A stretch of DNA of 64,000 bases from Crotophaga sulcirostris. Its lineage: Eukaryota > Chordata > Aves > Cuculiformes > Crotophagidae. How positions within the stretch are numbered: position 1 is the first letter of the stretch; each line of letters starts with the position of its first letter. A program made the translations under genes and the position numbers. Positions 23,896 through 36,770 of the stretch are shown piece after piece. A model generated the notes under the pieces. That model was given only the letters and a program-made list of their open reading frames with translations, ran no database searches and was not told where the DNA came from. The stretch spans positions 1,388,773 through 1,452,772 of the forward strand of contig VYZB01000221.1 in the NCBI GenBank assembly GCA_013397455.1, written 5' to 3'.

Positions 23896-25981
23896 GTAAG
23901 TCTATCCATCAAAGGTAGTAATTCAAATACATATAAATAGCCACAAAAAGACATCTAATACGTTACACTAAAATTTCTTTGTTATATGCCTATATCTTCA
24001 CTAAAAAGCAAATGTTTTACATTTCTTCTAATGCCTTTTAGAGCCATTCAACTATTCTACAGCATGACAGTGCTCCCAGCATCCAACCCTTACCCATGAA
24101 CACTGGAACTGAGGTGTGCCATCATCCTATGTTAGGCAATGCAGTTGCTATTACTCAAATATAGACAGCAGTTTAAATTACTGAAGAAATCTACAATATT
24201 TCAATACAAATGGGGAATGGCATTTCATCACAATCTTTTTTTAATAGAACACATTACCAATGTTACTTGATAGTAATCTTTTTTAAAATGGTTAGTCACC
24301 TAATTACTTGCTTTTAAAAATTAGCTAAAAACACATTTTCATCTGTTATATTTGCACTAGATTTTTCCATTCAGCTTTTTATTGCAGGTGATACTAAAGC
24401 AACAATACTGGAATTTCATGATACATGACTTTTACTATCTTACTAGAAAGTAACAACGTGGAGTTAAAATATGTGCATTTCTCTTCCTAGAGACAAAAAA
24501 ATAGGAAATAATTCAAAATCTATTGATATTTCATAGTTAATATTAAAACGGCATTTGTAGGGCATTTTGCAATGGTTCCATATAATGTCTAAGCAATATG
24601 GAAAATGTCCTTTTAATAAGCTCATATGTATCACCATAATCACACAGAAATAATTTCAAAAAGAATTTTGTTTACTTATGTGAAAGCACAACGTTTTTGT
24701 CAATGTCAGCGGTAACATTCCTGCCTCTTAAGTCTCACATTTATGTCACATTAGATGGAATTTTTCTGTCTTAACATTTAGTAGAAAAGTTAGATGTCTA
24801 AATTTGTGCCGGTCACCTTAGGTTTCTTTTATTGTCAGTGACAAGAAACAGACCTCTCCAAAGGATGAATCATCTCATCTTAAGAAAAACATAAAAAGAG
24901 GCTATGGGAATCCTCCCCTGGAAGCCTCCATCTCTCTTCACTGACTAAAGAAGCCAGTAGTGACCAGCTTAGATTTACAACACCTCCATTTTTAGATGGC
25001 TAATGCCAGGGGAAATTAATCCCACTCTTGACATCCTTCTCAAAGAGTACATGGGAAAAGTAAGTGTAAGATGCAGAAAAACAGAATTCTTAGCAAGCGT
25101 AAAAATCAAAATGCACTGTCCCAGAAAAATTAAAAAAACAAGGCCCTTTTGTGAAAATAACAGGGGATCTGTACATTTGAAATGTCATACTGTGTTTGAT
25201 CTCCACGCCAGGACAGGCTCAATCATTTCTAGGAGCTTAAGAATATACAGAGAATATTTTGAGAATATGCTGACAAAGTAATATGCCTCTTCTGATTATG
25301 AGTAAGCAGCAATTTTCAAAAGCTTATAATTCAGTGCAATAAGGATAGATGTTCAGAGGCATGGCAAAAGGCACATCTTAGAACCCATTAAGGCTTCACT
25401 CTCAAATTTCAAGTCCTTGCTCAAAAGCAAAGCATAGAGTTCCTAGACTTTTTTTTAGAACATTTTTTTTCCATTTTCAGAAACGAAACACTCATCTCAT
25501 GCAAGCTTTTGCAAAGATATTCAGCATACAGCAAAACTGTGGACAGAAAATGTCTGCCAAACTAATCAACGCTGAAAATCAAGAAAACTGATATTTAAAG
25601 AGAGAGTTCTCTTCCCCCAAGTATTTCAAAACACAAGAAAGCCCCTGAATCACAAATTCATAGAAGATGGAAGACTATATTGTGAAGCATTTCTGTACAT
25701 TTGCCCAGTTTTTACATGTTTCCATCTACTTGAACTATACGGACTATTTGAATGGCCACTTGTAAGTACCTGAAAAAAGAGAATATACTGAAATTGTTAG
25801 GCTGTTTTACAGGTCTCACTGACCTCTGACAACAATTCAGGAAGACAGCTATTTCTGTTGTGGATTAATGGATCTTTCCTCCAAGGATCTGTCCCTAGTT
25901 TTGTCTTTTTTTTCCAAACACGAAATTTATCTTCCTTTCCATGGATCAAGTTAAAAATATACTAATTTTAAATAACCCAAA
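23896..25981. other. Unique AT-rich noncoding sequence
   Basis: No gene, RNA or transposon is recognisable. The 92-codon + strand open frame at 25003-25281 is K- and R-rich, typical of A-rich DNA, and has no splice context. Confidence 0.6.
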
Positions 25982-26012
25982 TCCACATCATGTGACTGTC
26001 CACATCATGTGA
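25982..26012. repeat. Tandem duplication of a 17-base unit
   Basis: TCCACATCATGTGA occurs twice, 17 bases apart. It contains the palindrome CATGTG/CACATG in partial form and is probably a slippage duplication. Confidence 0.85.
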
Positions 26013-26279
26013 ATTATGGTGCTAATTCATAGCTAAAAAATATTTTCACAGATTTCAATGTGACTTTCAAAGTTAAATTCACAAGTCTTGAAATATAATT
26101 TAACACATTTTAAAAAGCTCACAACTTCTGCTGTCCCGCATCTTTAGCCAAAACTTAAGTAAAAGCCTAAACTGAATAGCTAAATAAATTGAAACAGGAA
26201 AAATACAAAAAAGAATATTTAAATATCACGAAATAAAACATCAGAATCTTGTCTGATTTTGCTTACCTGTAAGTGCTCT

Positions 26280-26655
26280 CAGAACTATGGAACACCTGAG
26301 GTTGTAAGGGACCTCAGGAGGCCGTCTAGTCTAAACCTCTGCTCAAGCAGAGTAAGATGCAGCAGACTGTCAGCATGTCCCACTGCATTTTGAGTATCTC
26401 CACGGATGGAGACTCTATAGCCTCTTTGGGCAATCTGCTCCAGTGCTTGACCATATTCAAGGTAAGGAAGTTTTTTATTTTACATTTACATGGAATTTTC
26501 TCTATTCAATCTGCACCCATTGCCACTCATTCTGTCACTGGACGTCAATGAGAAAAGTCTGGCTCTGTCTTCTGTACACCCTCTCATCAGGTATTAAATA
26601 TGAGAATGAAATATTATTTAGTATTTTACTGTTCAGGAGAGCCAAGGATCCTGTG
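26280..26655 (-). mobile_element. CR1 LINE 3' fragment, middle-aged
   Basis: Read on +, the segment begins near AACACCTGAGGTTGTAAGGG and continues through TCTAGTCTAAACCTCTGCTC, TGAGTATCTCCACGGATGGA and a GGGCAATCTGCTCCAGTG-type block. These correspond in order to CR1 3' UTR segments of the CR1-X/Y kind (GAGGTTGGAAGGGACCTC, TCTAGTCCAACCCCTCTGC, TGAGTATCTCCAGGGATGGA, GGGCAACCTGTTCCAGTG). The sense strand is -. Homology continues through an ATCTGCACCCATTGCCACTC-like block to about 26655. The terminal octamers are lost. Divergence is clearly greater than at 14600. Confidence 0.87.
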
Positions 26656-27854
26656 CCTAAATTAGTCCAACTGCTAATCATGTAATACCACCCAACCCAC
26701 ACATCATGCCTGGTGCTATACAGAATGAGGCTAGCATTTTTAAGATTCAGAAATTACGTATGTATATATGAATTATACAGTATCATGCCTACACTACAGA
26801 TTACTATAAGACACCTGCTTACTTGCTAGCCATTTGTGACCACTGCCTGATTCTGGAGATCTGAATTTTAATGTACAAAGTATATAAAAGACCCTGCACT
26901 ACCGTGTGAAATGCACAACAAAACAGTAGTTCCCCATTAGATAATACGTAAGGGCACCTCACTCAAACTTCTCCATTCTTATAAATGGCAGAGCACTAAA
27001 AATATGTGTAAGAGCTGAGACTATAGCTCACCCAGCAATTTGGGCTGCAGAAACTAGCACAGTTGCCAAAAGAAGCTATTGTGCACTCCCACACACTTTT
27101 CGATGCTAATTCCCACCCTCATCACCCTTTGTAGCGGTCATGGTCCTTGGACAGCCATATGGGAAAGAGATGGGACAAACCCAGCTGAAAACAAAACCAT
27201 ACAAATAATTGGTTATTTTCAGCCAGATCCATTCTCCAAATTTATGTATAGCAAGACATGCTGAGGGAGAGTGACAATATGGGGAGGGCAAAAGAAGCTG
27301 GCAGTGCCTCTTATGCAGAAATGCCAGGTTAAAGGGTTCATTAAACGCTTAGGTCACAACTAAGTCATCAATGGAGAGACACAAGCTACTCAAAGAGTAA
27401 TACCGAATTTCCTAGGCATTACTTTTAGGATGAGCTGGATCAGTCTCTGGACATGTTTGCCTCTCTCCTGAGAGTAAGCAGAACCTAGGATTACTAACTG
27501 AGATTTAGCTGCTTAGTTTCTACATATCTAAATTAACTCAGATCTAGATGAGTAGAAAATGGTAGAAAAACACTTTTGTGACTCTTACAGTACTTCACCT
27601 CCATTAACAATTGCCATTTGGGAAAAAAAACAAACAAACTGTAATCTAGCTTACCCGCACACAAACATAGGAGCCGTTCATATGTTCTGTATTTGCTCCA
27701 CGTATTTTTTCCTAAACCATTTTTTACATGTATAAGCAATAGGTTTCAGTGAGGTGGTACTGTATTCCTCCCACAGAGCATATAAACTCACAGCAGAAAC
27801 AGTCACAGCAACAGTTCGGTTATAAATCACTTACATTTCTTTGAAGTCATTCAG
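26656..27854. other. Unique AT-rich noncoding sequence
   Basis: No gene is called. A TATATAAAAG string lies near 26880. A - strand donor-like site (CGG/GTAAGC) near 27653 ends a short open block, but the AG before it has no pyrimidine tract. Confidence 0.5.
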
Positions 27855-27981
27855 TCACTTTGCTGTCCTGTCGGGAGGGGCAGCCTTTTTGATCAAACTG
27901 GTCCTCCTTCCAGAAGTGTCTTTCACCTCTATGGCAGATATGGACAAAAGGTCCTTAACATTCACTTCAAATTATCTAAGG
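27855..27981 (+). CDS. Candidate internal exon, unidentified
   Basis: An acceptor (TTTCTTTGAAGTCATTCAG) and a donor (AAGG followed by GTAAGA) enclose 127 bases open in one frame, entering in phase 2 and leaving in phase 0. The translation starts HFAVLSGGAAFLIKLVLLPE and continues with VSFTSMADMDKRSLTF. I do not recognise it. The open frame runs on past the donor to 28155, so the donor is not needed to avoid a stop, which weakens the case. Confidence 0.2.
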
Positions 27982-28879
27982 GTAAGAAGGGAAAGGAACA
28001 CAGTAAATGCAAGCATCCATACTGTGTTTTATAGCAAGGTATTACAATCAACCTTTCAAAACACACTTCAGGGCTATTCTTACACACATGTAGTGCATGC
28101 CTTTGAGGAAATTCCACACATTTTACATTTTTCTTTCTTTGCAAGAAACATGTAAACTAGTCACCACTCCTAAAGTAGTCAGCTGCTCCACTCCTGAGAT
28201 TCATAACAACAAGATTATATTACCTTAAAAAGCATAAGTGTATAAATTAAAATATAATTCCCTATTATTGACTATTTATTTTGTACCACTAAGAAATCTT
28301 GAATACTTTTGGCAGGGTTCAATCAGGCAACTACAATTTGCCAAACACAGGTGCACTGGAAACAGTCTTGCCTACCCATTATTGATAAACATTGTAATCT
28401 GAATCTTCGGTTAAACAAAACGGTTCTCTATTGCTCTACATCTTACTGCTCAGAAGGTAAGACCTGGACTTTATGACAGATAGGTCCATGAAAACTTGAA
28501 ATTCCCCACTCCTTTAGGGTCAAAACCATAAACTGAATGCTAACATTTATTGGGAAAGAAATAAAGAACAAAGCATAACACATCATTTTCCACTGTAATC
28601 CCCACCCTGAAAAGTATGCTCCGCTTTGCTGTCCAGCAGAGAACACAATACAATAAAACTAATTAGCAAAGGTTCAGAGAAGAAAACGTATATGATCAAA
28701 GGCTTAGAATGATTTCTACATGAAGAACAATACCGTACACCACAGATATCCAGACCAGAAAAGAGACAACTTAAGGGAGAGAATGATAGAAGACTAAAAC
28801 ATCTGAAGAAGATGGAGAGGCTGTACAGATATCATCTGTTCCAATTCCCTTGAACTCAGAAATCGCCTAGTAAAACTCA
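27982..28879. other. Unique noncoding sequence
   Basis: No gene or transposon is recognisable between the candidate exon and the ancient CR1 relic. Confidence 0.55.
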
Positions 28880-29075
28880 AGTTCAAAAGAAAACGCAGGG
28901 TTTTTCCTCCACAAAACAGGTAAAAGAACTGTGGACTTTGTTCCAAGGATGCTGTTGATGCAAGGACTTTCGTAAATCAAAAAGAGAGAGACCCTTGGAA
29001 GAGACCCTTCACTGGAGACAGAGGATGGCCCAGGCGGACCATTGGTCTGAACCAGGATGACCAGTCCTATCTCCC
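28880..29075 (+). mobile_element. Ancient CR1 LINE relic, 3' end
   Basis: Sense strand is +. The segments AGAACTGTGGACTTTGTTCC and AAGGATGCTGTTGATGCAAG, then TCAAAAAGAGAGA, and finally GGCGGACCATTGGTCTGA with CCAGGATGACCAGTCCTAT, correspond in order to the old amniote CR1 3' end (AGAACTCCTTGCCACAGGATGCTGTGGATGC ... GGACCATTGGTCTGACCCAGTATGGC, in pieces). The middle is shortened and the copy is highly diverged, so it belongs to the old layer with the copy at 12100. Confidence 0.7.
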
Positions 29076-30082
29076 AGTATATTCATTTATGCTAGTGATA
29101 ATTCACAAATTCTTATATCTATTTTACACTGATACGCACACCATACAACAAGCAGAGTTACTGCATTAGGTACACAAGGAGTCCAGTCTTACTTGCATTT
29201 GAAGTACAGGCTAGATCCTTTTGAACTGCAAACTGAATTCCTATGGATCTGTGTACTTTACTACGTGCTTAATAAATTTGATTGCCTTTTCCAAAATAGC
29301 ATCATCACAGAGTGGGGAAAAAAAAATCAAATGAGGTAGCAAAGTCTTACTGTAGAGCAGCAGTATCCTTCCTCTCCCCAGTTCACAGTCCCAAAGCAGC
29401 CAGGGCAGAGGGCTAGCAAGCAAGGTTCTGCATCTCAAGTCTTTCGCTGGTCTCATGTGTTTGAGTCTGTAACTTCATCCATGTGTTCCCACTCAGTTCA
29501 ACACATATAAATGCAGGTCAGCATCTCCATGTCCCAAGTTTCATCTCAAAGCAAACCTTAAAAATCATATAGTCTGTATTCCAATATCTTCTCTTTTGCT
29601 TTAATCTCTAGGATACAGCAGTGTTTCTGATTTATTTTGGGTAAGTGCAGATCAATTAAAATTCCTTCAGGGAAGTCTTCTGAACCAGCAGAAAGTGAAT
29701 AACTGTCATCAGGAACAAACACTTTTTGCTGTCATGGGCTGGCATGTCACTTTTCAGCAAAAACTACATTAATTAATTCTGTCCATACCTACGAGGTGTA
29801 CCAAAGGAATACAAGCAGTCCTTTCTGCTGTCTTCCCAGATACAGATCTTTGTGTCTGTGAACTGAGTATCCCTATATGGAGACTTATGCATTGGCACAT
29901 TATATGAAGAAGCAGCCTGTACTAGCACAAAAAAACCTAACAGGACAAAAATAACTTTGTTCAGACATCAGTATGCAACCAAAGTCCCTTTTGCAAAATG
30001 CATGAATTAATAACCTAACGTTTCACCCAAAAATCAGAAAGTTTCCACTACACACAGTCCTATTTATTAATATTCTTTTTAG
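29076..30082. other. Unique AT-rich noncoding sequence
   Basis: No gene, RNA or recognisable transposon. Confidence 0.6.
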
Positions 30083-30335
30083 ACCCTACAGTGAGGAATT
30101 TGAATTACTGATACCTTTTTTGGTCGGCTTGATATATTGGATCATAGTATGTTTGTTGTTCTGTCTATTCCCCCTCATCTTTTCCATGCTCTGCAGAAAA
30201 AGAGGCTGCTATGATGTTTGCTGTTCTGTTGGCTTCTGCAGCTCAAATGGCTACACTGAGGATGAAAGAAAACTGACTGTACTTCATGCTAATGATCAAA
30301 GACCCATGTACTACTGGCCTATAGCAACATTTTAG
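30083..30335 (+). CDS. Candidate terminal exon with one membrane segment
   Basis: An acceptor-like TTAATATTCTTTTTAG precedes 253 bases open to a TAG. The translation starts PYSEEFELLIPFLV, passes through a hydrophobic segment GLIYWIIVCLLFCLFPLIF, then a basic and cysteine-rich stretch (CRKRGCYDVCCSVGFC), then a polar tail ending YYWPIATF. The G..LLF...PL spacing and the cysteines just after it loosely recall the first membrane segment of prominins, but nothing beside it supports that family. It could be a chance frame, a pseudogene exon or a real exon whose donor I missed. Confidence 0.22.
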
Positions 30336-30771
30336 GCCACGTCTCCCTTCTACCATTTGTCCAGCTTCTCTGTTTAGAATATAAAATCTTAACAGTAGGA
30401 ATATAACCCACCCAGCTCAAAAGGAATCCAAGTTCTGTTTGATATCCTACACATTACTGTGATACTAACTATAAATAAGAGCAAGCTGTAGCAAGCAGGA
30501 ACCAAACATCTTAGAACTGATATATGAGCAAAGACAAGTTTCTTGCAACATTACAAAATGTAGAGAAGTGGACTCCAGGTATGCTTCATCAGTTAAAATT
30601 GTATTGCAGGATAAAGCCTTTTAAAACAATTTCAAAGTAGTAGTAACAATCCAGAATTATCACTGCTACTACTTCAACACTGAGAAAGAATGCCATGAGA
30701 ACAGGTATTAGAAGACAGCTACCTACTGTTTGCCAAATAAAAGCCATGATTCTCACTCTTTCCATACACAG
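30336..30771. other. Unique noncoding sequence
   Basis: Nothing recognisable. The - strand frame at 30589-30777 is hydrophobic because the + strand is A-rich. Confidence 0.5.
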
Positions 30772-30957
30772 CTTCAAGTTACCATTAAAAAGTTTACAAA
30801 ATCTTCCTGTGAATACGATCTTACTTCTCTCACATTAAGTGCACCTAAAGAGGAAAAACTTGATACAGTTACATCAGTTGCAAGCCCTAGGAGTCAACAG
30901 TTACCCAAAATATTGTGTAAACTAAGAATGCTTTCTTTTCAACCACGTATTATATAA
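30772..30957 (+). CDS. Candidate exon start, end uncertain
   Basis: A good acceptor (CTCACTCTTTCCATACACAG) opens a frame that runs to a TAA at 30957. It reads LQVTIKKFTKSSCEYDLTSL and then a polar, K/E/T/S-rich stretch. No convincing donor is present, so it would have to be a terminal exon. No poly(A) site clearly belongs to it. The lysine richness fits A-rich DNA. I do not recognise any family. Confidence 0.15.
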   Translation, partial: LQVTIKKFTKSSCEYDLTSLTLSAPKEEKLDTVTSVASPRSQQLPKILCKLRMLSFQPRII

Positions 30958-33117
30958 ACCTATCAGAACGTTAAATGACCATTCATGTCTGCTTTAAAAA
31001 TTTATTCCATACTTCTCCTAATTCAATTATAACCCTGGTGGAAACCCACTTATAGCAAAGATGTATGAAGAAACTTTTACATGAAGAATTTCTTAGCTTA
31101 TGTTTTTGATTTCTGAAAGAGCACAGTGATACAAGTGATCTATTAGATTAAGGACACAAACATATGTCAGAGTACACGTGTACTAATTTGGGGTATTAAA
31201 AGCTATGCTTATGTTCAAGTTCACACCATTTCCATAAGTTACCTAAGACACAAAGTAAAAGCTAATGTAACATGATCTTATTCGCATTTCTGTTAGGGGA
31301 CTTTGGGCAGTTTTTGCAATTCATAATGCCATAGTTGCATTATAAAACCATGCCAAATAAACACTTTCTCTCATGATTGCCACATATTTTTAGAGTACAT
31401 TAGAGAAAAGTGCATTTGAGAAAAAGTATTTAAAGACTATATAAGCAAGTTTCTTATATAAAAAATCCAATGGCTTGGGTCCCTGACTAAATGCGCTATA
31501 AAATTCTATTTTTGTACATAAGCATCTGAATGTATTTCTTTTCAATATCTAGAGCCCACGGGGTGAACCTAAGTAGAAGACCAGTGCAGAATTTGGCCCA
31601 AAATCATGGCATATAAACAACCAAGAACTGGACTGGAGTTTTGGTTTAAGATTGAATAATATTTACTCTTGTATGTAATTGTATAGTTAGCCTAATGTAG
31701 TATTACAATTTGGTATCTTTAGTACCATGTTTATCTAAAAGCCTTTACCCAGAAACCTTATCTCACAAAAACATAAACTCACAAAAACAATCACTGCTTT
31801 GCTAGTAAATGCAGAAACCTCTGTTAAGAAAGAGGTGTTAAAATACAGTAACAGAAGACACAAATATATCTGCGCAAAACTCCCTTCCAGTTGATCTCTG
31901 GTATCATTGTCCTAATCTGGAAACAACATAATGAATAAACAAGAGATCAGCCACTATGTAAATAGTTAAAGAAGTAAAGGTGTTAAACTGCAAACATCCC
32001 TAAATGTGCTGTTAAACTGAATGAGGCTGTTTGATTTGTCTGGAATTTAAGGAAGTTTATTATGCTATGATTGAAAAACTAATACTTCAGAAAACATCAC
32101 AGTTGGCACTACTTCTCTTCCCTTGCATAATAAAAAGAGAAAAGCAGGAAAAATTATCTAGAGGTCAAATAGTGTTTCTACTACTAGAGCCCATGCATCA
32201 GTGCCATTAAGATAACCAAGAAACTTCCCTGCACTTTGATATCAATCTCCTGCAGGATCTGAAGACACCCAGTAAAATTTGCAATATTTTAAAATCTAGT
32301 CCTCTCTTCAGTTGTATACTGATCTTTTCAGATCTTCTGGATTTGGATCAAGTTAGAGAAATATTCCTAATTTCTCTTGCAAATTTATTCTATATTTATT
32401 TAAAATACATTGACCAGAAATGCAATCTTAAACTGAATTGTAAGAGGATGGACAGGCATGAAAACAAAAGACCAGTGTCTAAATAATTCCTTCCATGGTT
32501 AGCTGTCTACCATCTCAAAATGAATGCTACATACAATATAGCTGACAGGGGACACAGGCTAACTAGCTGTATCAAACAATCTGCCAACAAAAATACAGTG
32601 CTGGATTTGGGACAATTAGATGAAATAGATGTAAACTGTGGTTAAATCAACATCCAAACTTGGAAAGGTTAGATAGACCGTAATAAACTTCCATGGTACT
32701 TCTTGTGGCAAATAAGTCTAGGAATATTTTTCTCCAGCAATCTCCAGTAGGAAGACTGCTACCTCCTTTCTCTGATATTCCTTCCAGCTCTGTCTGTCCT
32801 TCTCTTTCCAATGTTAGGTTGCCATTCAACACAGGGACAGACAGTGGGATCTGAAGAGGCAAATTCTGAGCAGTTTGGTGTGATTCCAGACGTGCAGTAT
32901 CACACACAGCGTGGGGACTCTGCAATCGACACCAGCACTGACGTGACAATAGCAGGAATTCTCATTTCTAAATGGTTTTGATCCCTATCACCTTAGAGAA
33001 GATCACTCATTAACACACAGTACTGTTACCGTGCTGCAGCACTCTTAGACTGGGGAGAGTACAAAAGGTTTCTGTAGAGGGAGAGATGCAAGAAATTCCG
33101 TAACATTTCACTGGGCA
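30958..33117. other. Unique AT-rich noncoding sequence
   Basis: No gene or transposon is recognisable. The 100-codon - strand open frame at 32647-32949 is the longest and has no clear splice context. Confidence 0.55.
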
Positions 33118-33174
33118 TTTTTTCCCTCTCTTTCTCCCTCTCTTTGTCTCCCACTCTCCCTTTTGCTGAAAACA
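33118..33174. repeat. Polypyrimidine tract (CT-rich)
   Basis: Nearly uninterrupted C/T on the + strand, with CCCTCTCTTT-like words repeated. The complementary strand is polypurine. Such tracts can form triplex DNA and are common decayed (CT)n/(CTTT)n simple repeats. Confidence 0.85.
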
Positions 33175-36100
33175 TTCTCCCCTCCCGCGGCCCTGTGAGG
33201 AACACATCACGTGCCTGGAGCCAGAAGGGACAGGAGCACAAGAGGCGAACATTCAGTGACAGCCGGGATGCCTCCTTGTCACCTTAGGCAGTGTCAAGAC
33301 ATGAGAAGGGGCTTAGACGGGATGGAGCGAGGGTCAGCGATGCTGGAACCAAAGGTACAAGGGCATGTGGTATGAAAAACACTATGATGGATAAAACTCT
33401 GGAGACTGTGGCAGGAAAGACAGTAGGCGCATATGTTTATTTGAGGGGATGATTTAATTTGTTATACAAAAGAAGGAAAAACTAATCTAAAACTGCGAAC
33501 ATCATCATGCCTGAAGGGACCTGCTCTTGTCCTGTTGGCTCCTGGGTGCTGTAAGGAGGATGACATCCTTGGGACATCGTCAAATCCAAAATTTCCTAGC
33601 AGACTGGGATGTAATTAAACAGTCAGATACACTGTGGAGTTTTCTAGGAGAGTCTGATTTATTTTATTGTCATCATTATATTAGTTGATATTTATTTATT
33701 TCATAAAGCAGTGCAAGTCACCTTTTTGAACAATTGCTATTGGTATTGTCTACTTCATTTCACACATGCAGGGCACGGTGAATATACATACAGTGGTCTA
33801 GGGAGTAAAGGCAAGATTTCCAGAGAGGATGCAGCCACACAATGACTTAAGCCACTCTAAACCGGGACTGAAGTAGCCCTACTGTCCCTCACTTTTCTCT
33901 TCAGCTCCAGCTGCAGACTCCCACTTCGTCCTTGTGCTGATTTGGACATTTGTGCAATTGCAAGGTGAGACAGACTGGGGAGTTCAATTATTTGAAAAGA
34001 GTCCTGCAAAACAAGTGATCAACTTTTGACCAAAATGAGGACATCCCTGCCAGAGCAAGAGAAGTGTCACATGTGGCCTGGAAAAAGGTGGGATCACACA
34101 GCCATGACATGGCTTCGTTTGCACTGCTGAGGAAGCTCACCTTCGCATCTTGGTGTGTAGACTGATGAACACTTCTTTACAGTGGTAGAGGTAGCTGCAG
34201 CAGCACCTCCCCCTTCCCAGCAATGGACACCGAGCTGTGCCACAGCAACTGTGCACAGAGCTACATAGTCAGTCGTTCTGGGGAATTAGTCTAGACCAAA
34301 AGTAATATGGCAAAATAAAGCTGTTTTCAACCCTGCAGAGTCCACCTTGCAGACTTGCAAACCACTGTATGAGCACCTTCAGAGGTACAGTAATGATAAG
34401 GAACAAAAAGATGCTTAAGCCAGTACTACTACTAAAGAGGCATTTACCACCCCATGATCTGACCAGCCTGCAGACTCCAGCAGTCAAAAGCTATCAGATA
34501 TCGCTGCAGCCTACCAAGTGCCGTCATCCCCAGCTGACTTCCCCTCAGCTTCTCTCCAGCCTACGAAGACACACTACAAAGAACTGCGAAGACCCACGCT
34601 GCAAATGAGATGGAAGTGCAGTCCTCAGGGCACAGGTGTGGGCTCTACAACAAGGTCGGGCTGCAGAAGGGCAGAAAGGACTATAGCATTAAAATGCAGC
34701 AGCTGTTGGTTTTGATTTACATCTCCTAGGGAACTGGGCCCCATTATTAGAGTGCATGTACATCGGTCTGGTGCGTTTTACCACAGAATTATGATATCTG
34801 TACATAGGTATGCACACACTTGCGACTGGTTCTCTGAATAGCCCATTCTCGGTATTTATATTACAAAGTGAAAACTAAGTCCAAGTAAAAGGCTGGGATT
34901 GGGCTTTAAGATTAAATAACTTTTTTAAAATTCCAAAAAGAGATCCTTAATTGTAATTTATATCATTTTAATCATATTTGATTTGTACAATATATATATA
35001 TCATATTTTTTTCCAGATGACGTGGTTGTACTTTAGCTAATACAAAGCACATAATTTACATATATGTTGTCTGCATCATTTGGAGCACATAAAAAAACAA
35101 TCACGGTCTATCGTTCTACTACATTATTGTCCTCCTTTTAATTGCCTTTATGAGCTATCAATTCAAGACATTATTTTTTTGTATTTAATAATTTTGGATT
35201 TGCTTATGTATTCATTTTCCCCACAATAAAAAAAATAATTAAACAAAGAAAAAAAAAACACTTTGAGAAAAGAGGAGAAAATATCTTATCTGCATTTCTC
35301 TTGCAATTCCGTTTGGACAAGAGCATTTCCTAAACATAGCCTATTCACTGCTGGATATGTAATTACCTTCAGTTCATAGTCTAGACATTAATGCTTGCGT
35401 AGTATTTAAGACTCCTTGTAACATGCTTGCTGCTTTAAGTAAGCAAGGCTAAATCTTGACCAGATAAATTAGCAAAGAATGCAATAAAAGCTGCAATAAA
35501 AGAACTTTATCCTCCAAACCTTCAAGTTGCTGCTAAATGAGATTTCTTTGAAATGCAGATCAGTTGAACTAGATTAGCGAATTTTAGCTCCTGTCAACAT
35601 CATAACAAAATACAAATACAATTGTTCACTGGCCTTATCTCCATGCTTCCATCTGCTGCCTTGTTATTTACTTTCCTTGATTTACTATGCAGATCTAAAT
35701 AAGACACATCAAGGAGGGCTTACAACACAATGGCTTCTTAAGCTTTACATCAAGGTATTTGAAACTGAAGCCCTGAAAGGGCTGCCATCAAAGACATATC
35801 TCTAATGAACTTCCATATCAGAGAAGGTTTGGTATTTAATACTGCTGTGAAAAGAAAAAGCTACAAATCAGAATGGCCTATGAAGGAAAATGTCTGCAAA
35901 TCTTGATGAGATTAGCACCTACCAGAATTAATATCCCAATAAAAATGATATCTGGTTCCTTGAAGAGTTAAACTTCCAACCTTTGCAAAAATAATGCCCA
36001 GTATCAGAATGGGAAAACTCAGTCGACAAGGTTGAAAGGTCAGGGTGGTATTATTTCTCCCCCACAAAATGTTGGAAAAGCATTTTTTCTGGTGGCTTGA

Positions 36101-36646
36101 TTAAGATACTATTAACAAACTACCCTTGGAATGAAAAAATTAACACAGTCGCCAGCGCTACTACAGTGCTTTCTGCAACAGTGGAATTTAACAGTACCTT
36201 TAAAGAAATTAGCAACAACTTCATGGCAAAACAACATAATCTAAAATGACAGCATGCAACATTTGTTCATCAATTTTACTATTTCCCTTTTTCCCCCGCA
36301 GCAATCTATGGCAGTGCAGGATAAAATCTTCTGTCAGTTTGCTTAAAAAAAACAATCCTTAAGTGCCATTTCTGTTACATGCCACAGCCCTACTTGCAAA
36401 GTGCAATGAATGAAGAAGTTTCCTCCTCATGTCTTAAACTCTCTACATATCTGACAGATTAAACAAATACAAACAGCTTAAAAGTTTCCACAACCCATGC
36501 ATAACCTTGTGCAGTAAATTGTCAGTTCTCGCAGTGTGCTGCTGTTTGACAGGATTTTTTTTTTTTTTGCTAGGCACCAAAGTACATAAACAAATGATGC
36601 TTTTCTTTCTTAAGAAAGCATTTCAATCATTTATGTTCTTCTATAG
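33175..36646. other. Unique noncoding sequence, GC-richer at the left end
   Basis: From about 33175 to 34730 G/C is clearly higher than in the flanks, without a recognisable gene. A - strand donor-like AAG/GTGAGC lies near 34137 but the segment before it is only about 20 bases from the nearest AG. From 34900 to 36640 the DNA is AT-rich, with a (TA)n run at 34991-35001 and a T-run near 36551. Confidence 0.5.
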
Positions 36647-36770
36647 CAAGGGAAGATCCCACAAGCATGTTCTGTACCATTGATCAATCAGCTCCAAACC
36701 GAAGTAGACATGTTGTATGCTCCAGTGCCCGGAAATCATGCTGCAGGCTTACCAGATGATGAAAACGGAG
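36647..36770 (+). CDS. Candidate internal exon, unidentified (first of a phase-compatible set)
   Basis: An acceptor with a T-rich tract (ATGTTCTTCTATAG) and a good donor (GGAG followed by GTATGC) enclose 124 bases. One frame is open from splice site to splice site, entering in phase 0 directly after an in-frame TAG in the flank and leaving in phase 1; the other two frames contain stops. The translation has balanced composition, with LINQLQTEVDMLYAPVPG and then an acidic DDENG end. This is the most protein-like short block in the window. I cannot name the gene. It is followed by an acceptor in matching phase at 36924. Confidence 0.38.

Noticed and set aside
26879..26888. TATATAAAAG string
   Set aside because: No GC-rich or promoter-like context and no transcript evidence. 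Such strings are expected in AT-rich DNA.
27654..27716. - strand block ending in CGG/GTAAGC, reading KNTWSKYRTYERLLCLCA
   Set aside because: The AG before it lacks a pyrimidine tract and the block is only about 60 bases, too short to support alone.
30589..30777. - strand frame with apparent membrane helices
   Set aside because: It is the reverse of an A-rich strand, which produces hydrophobic translations, and it overlaps a better + strand reading.
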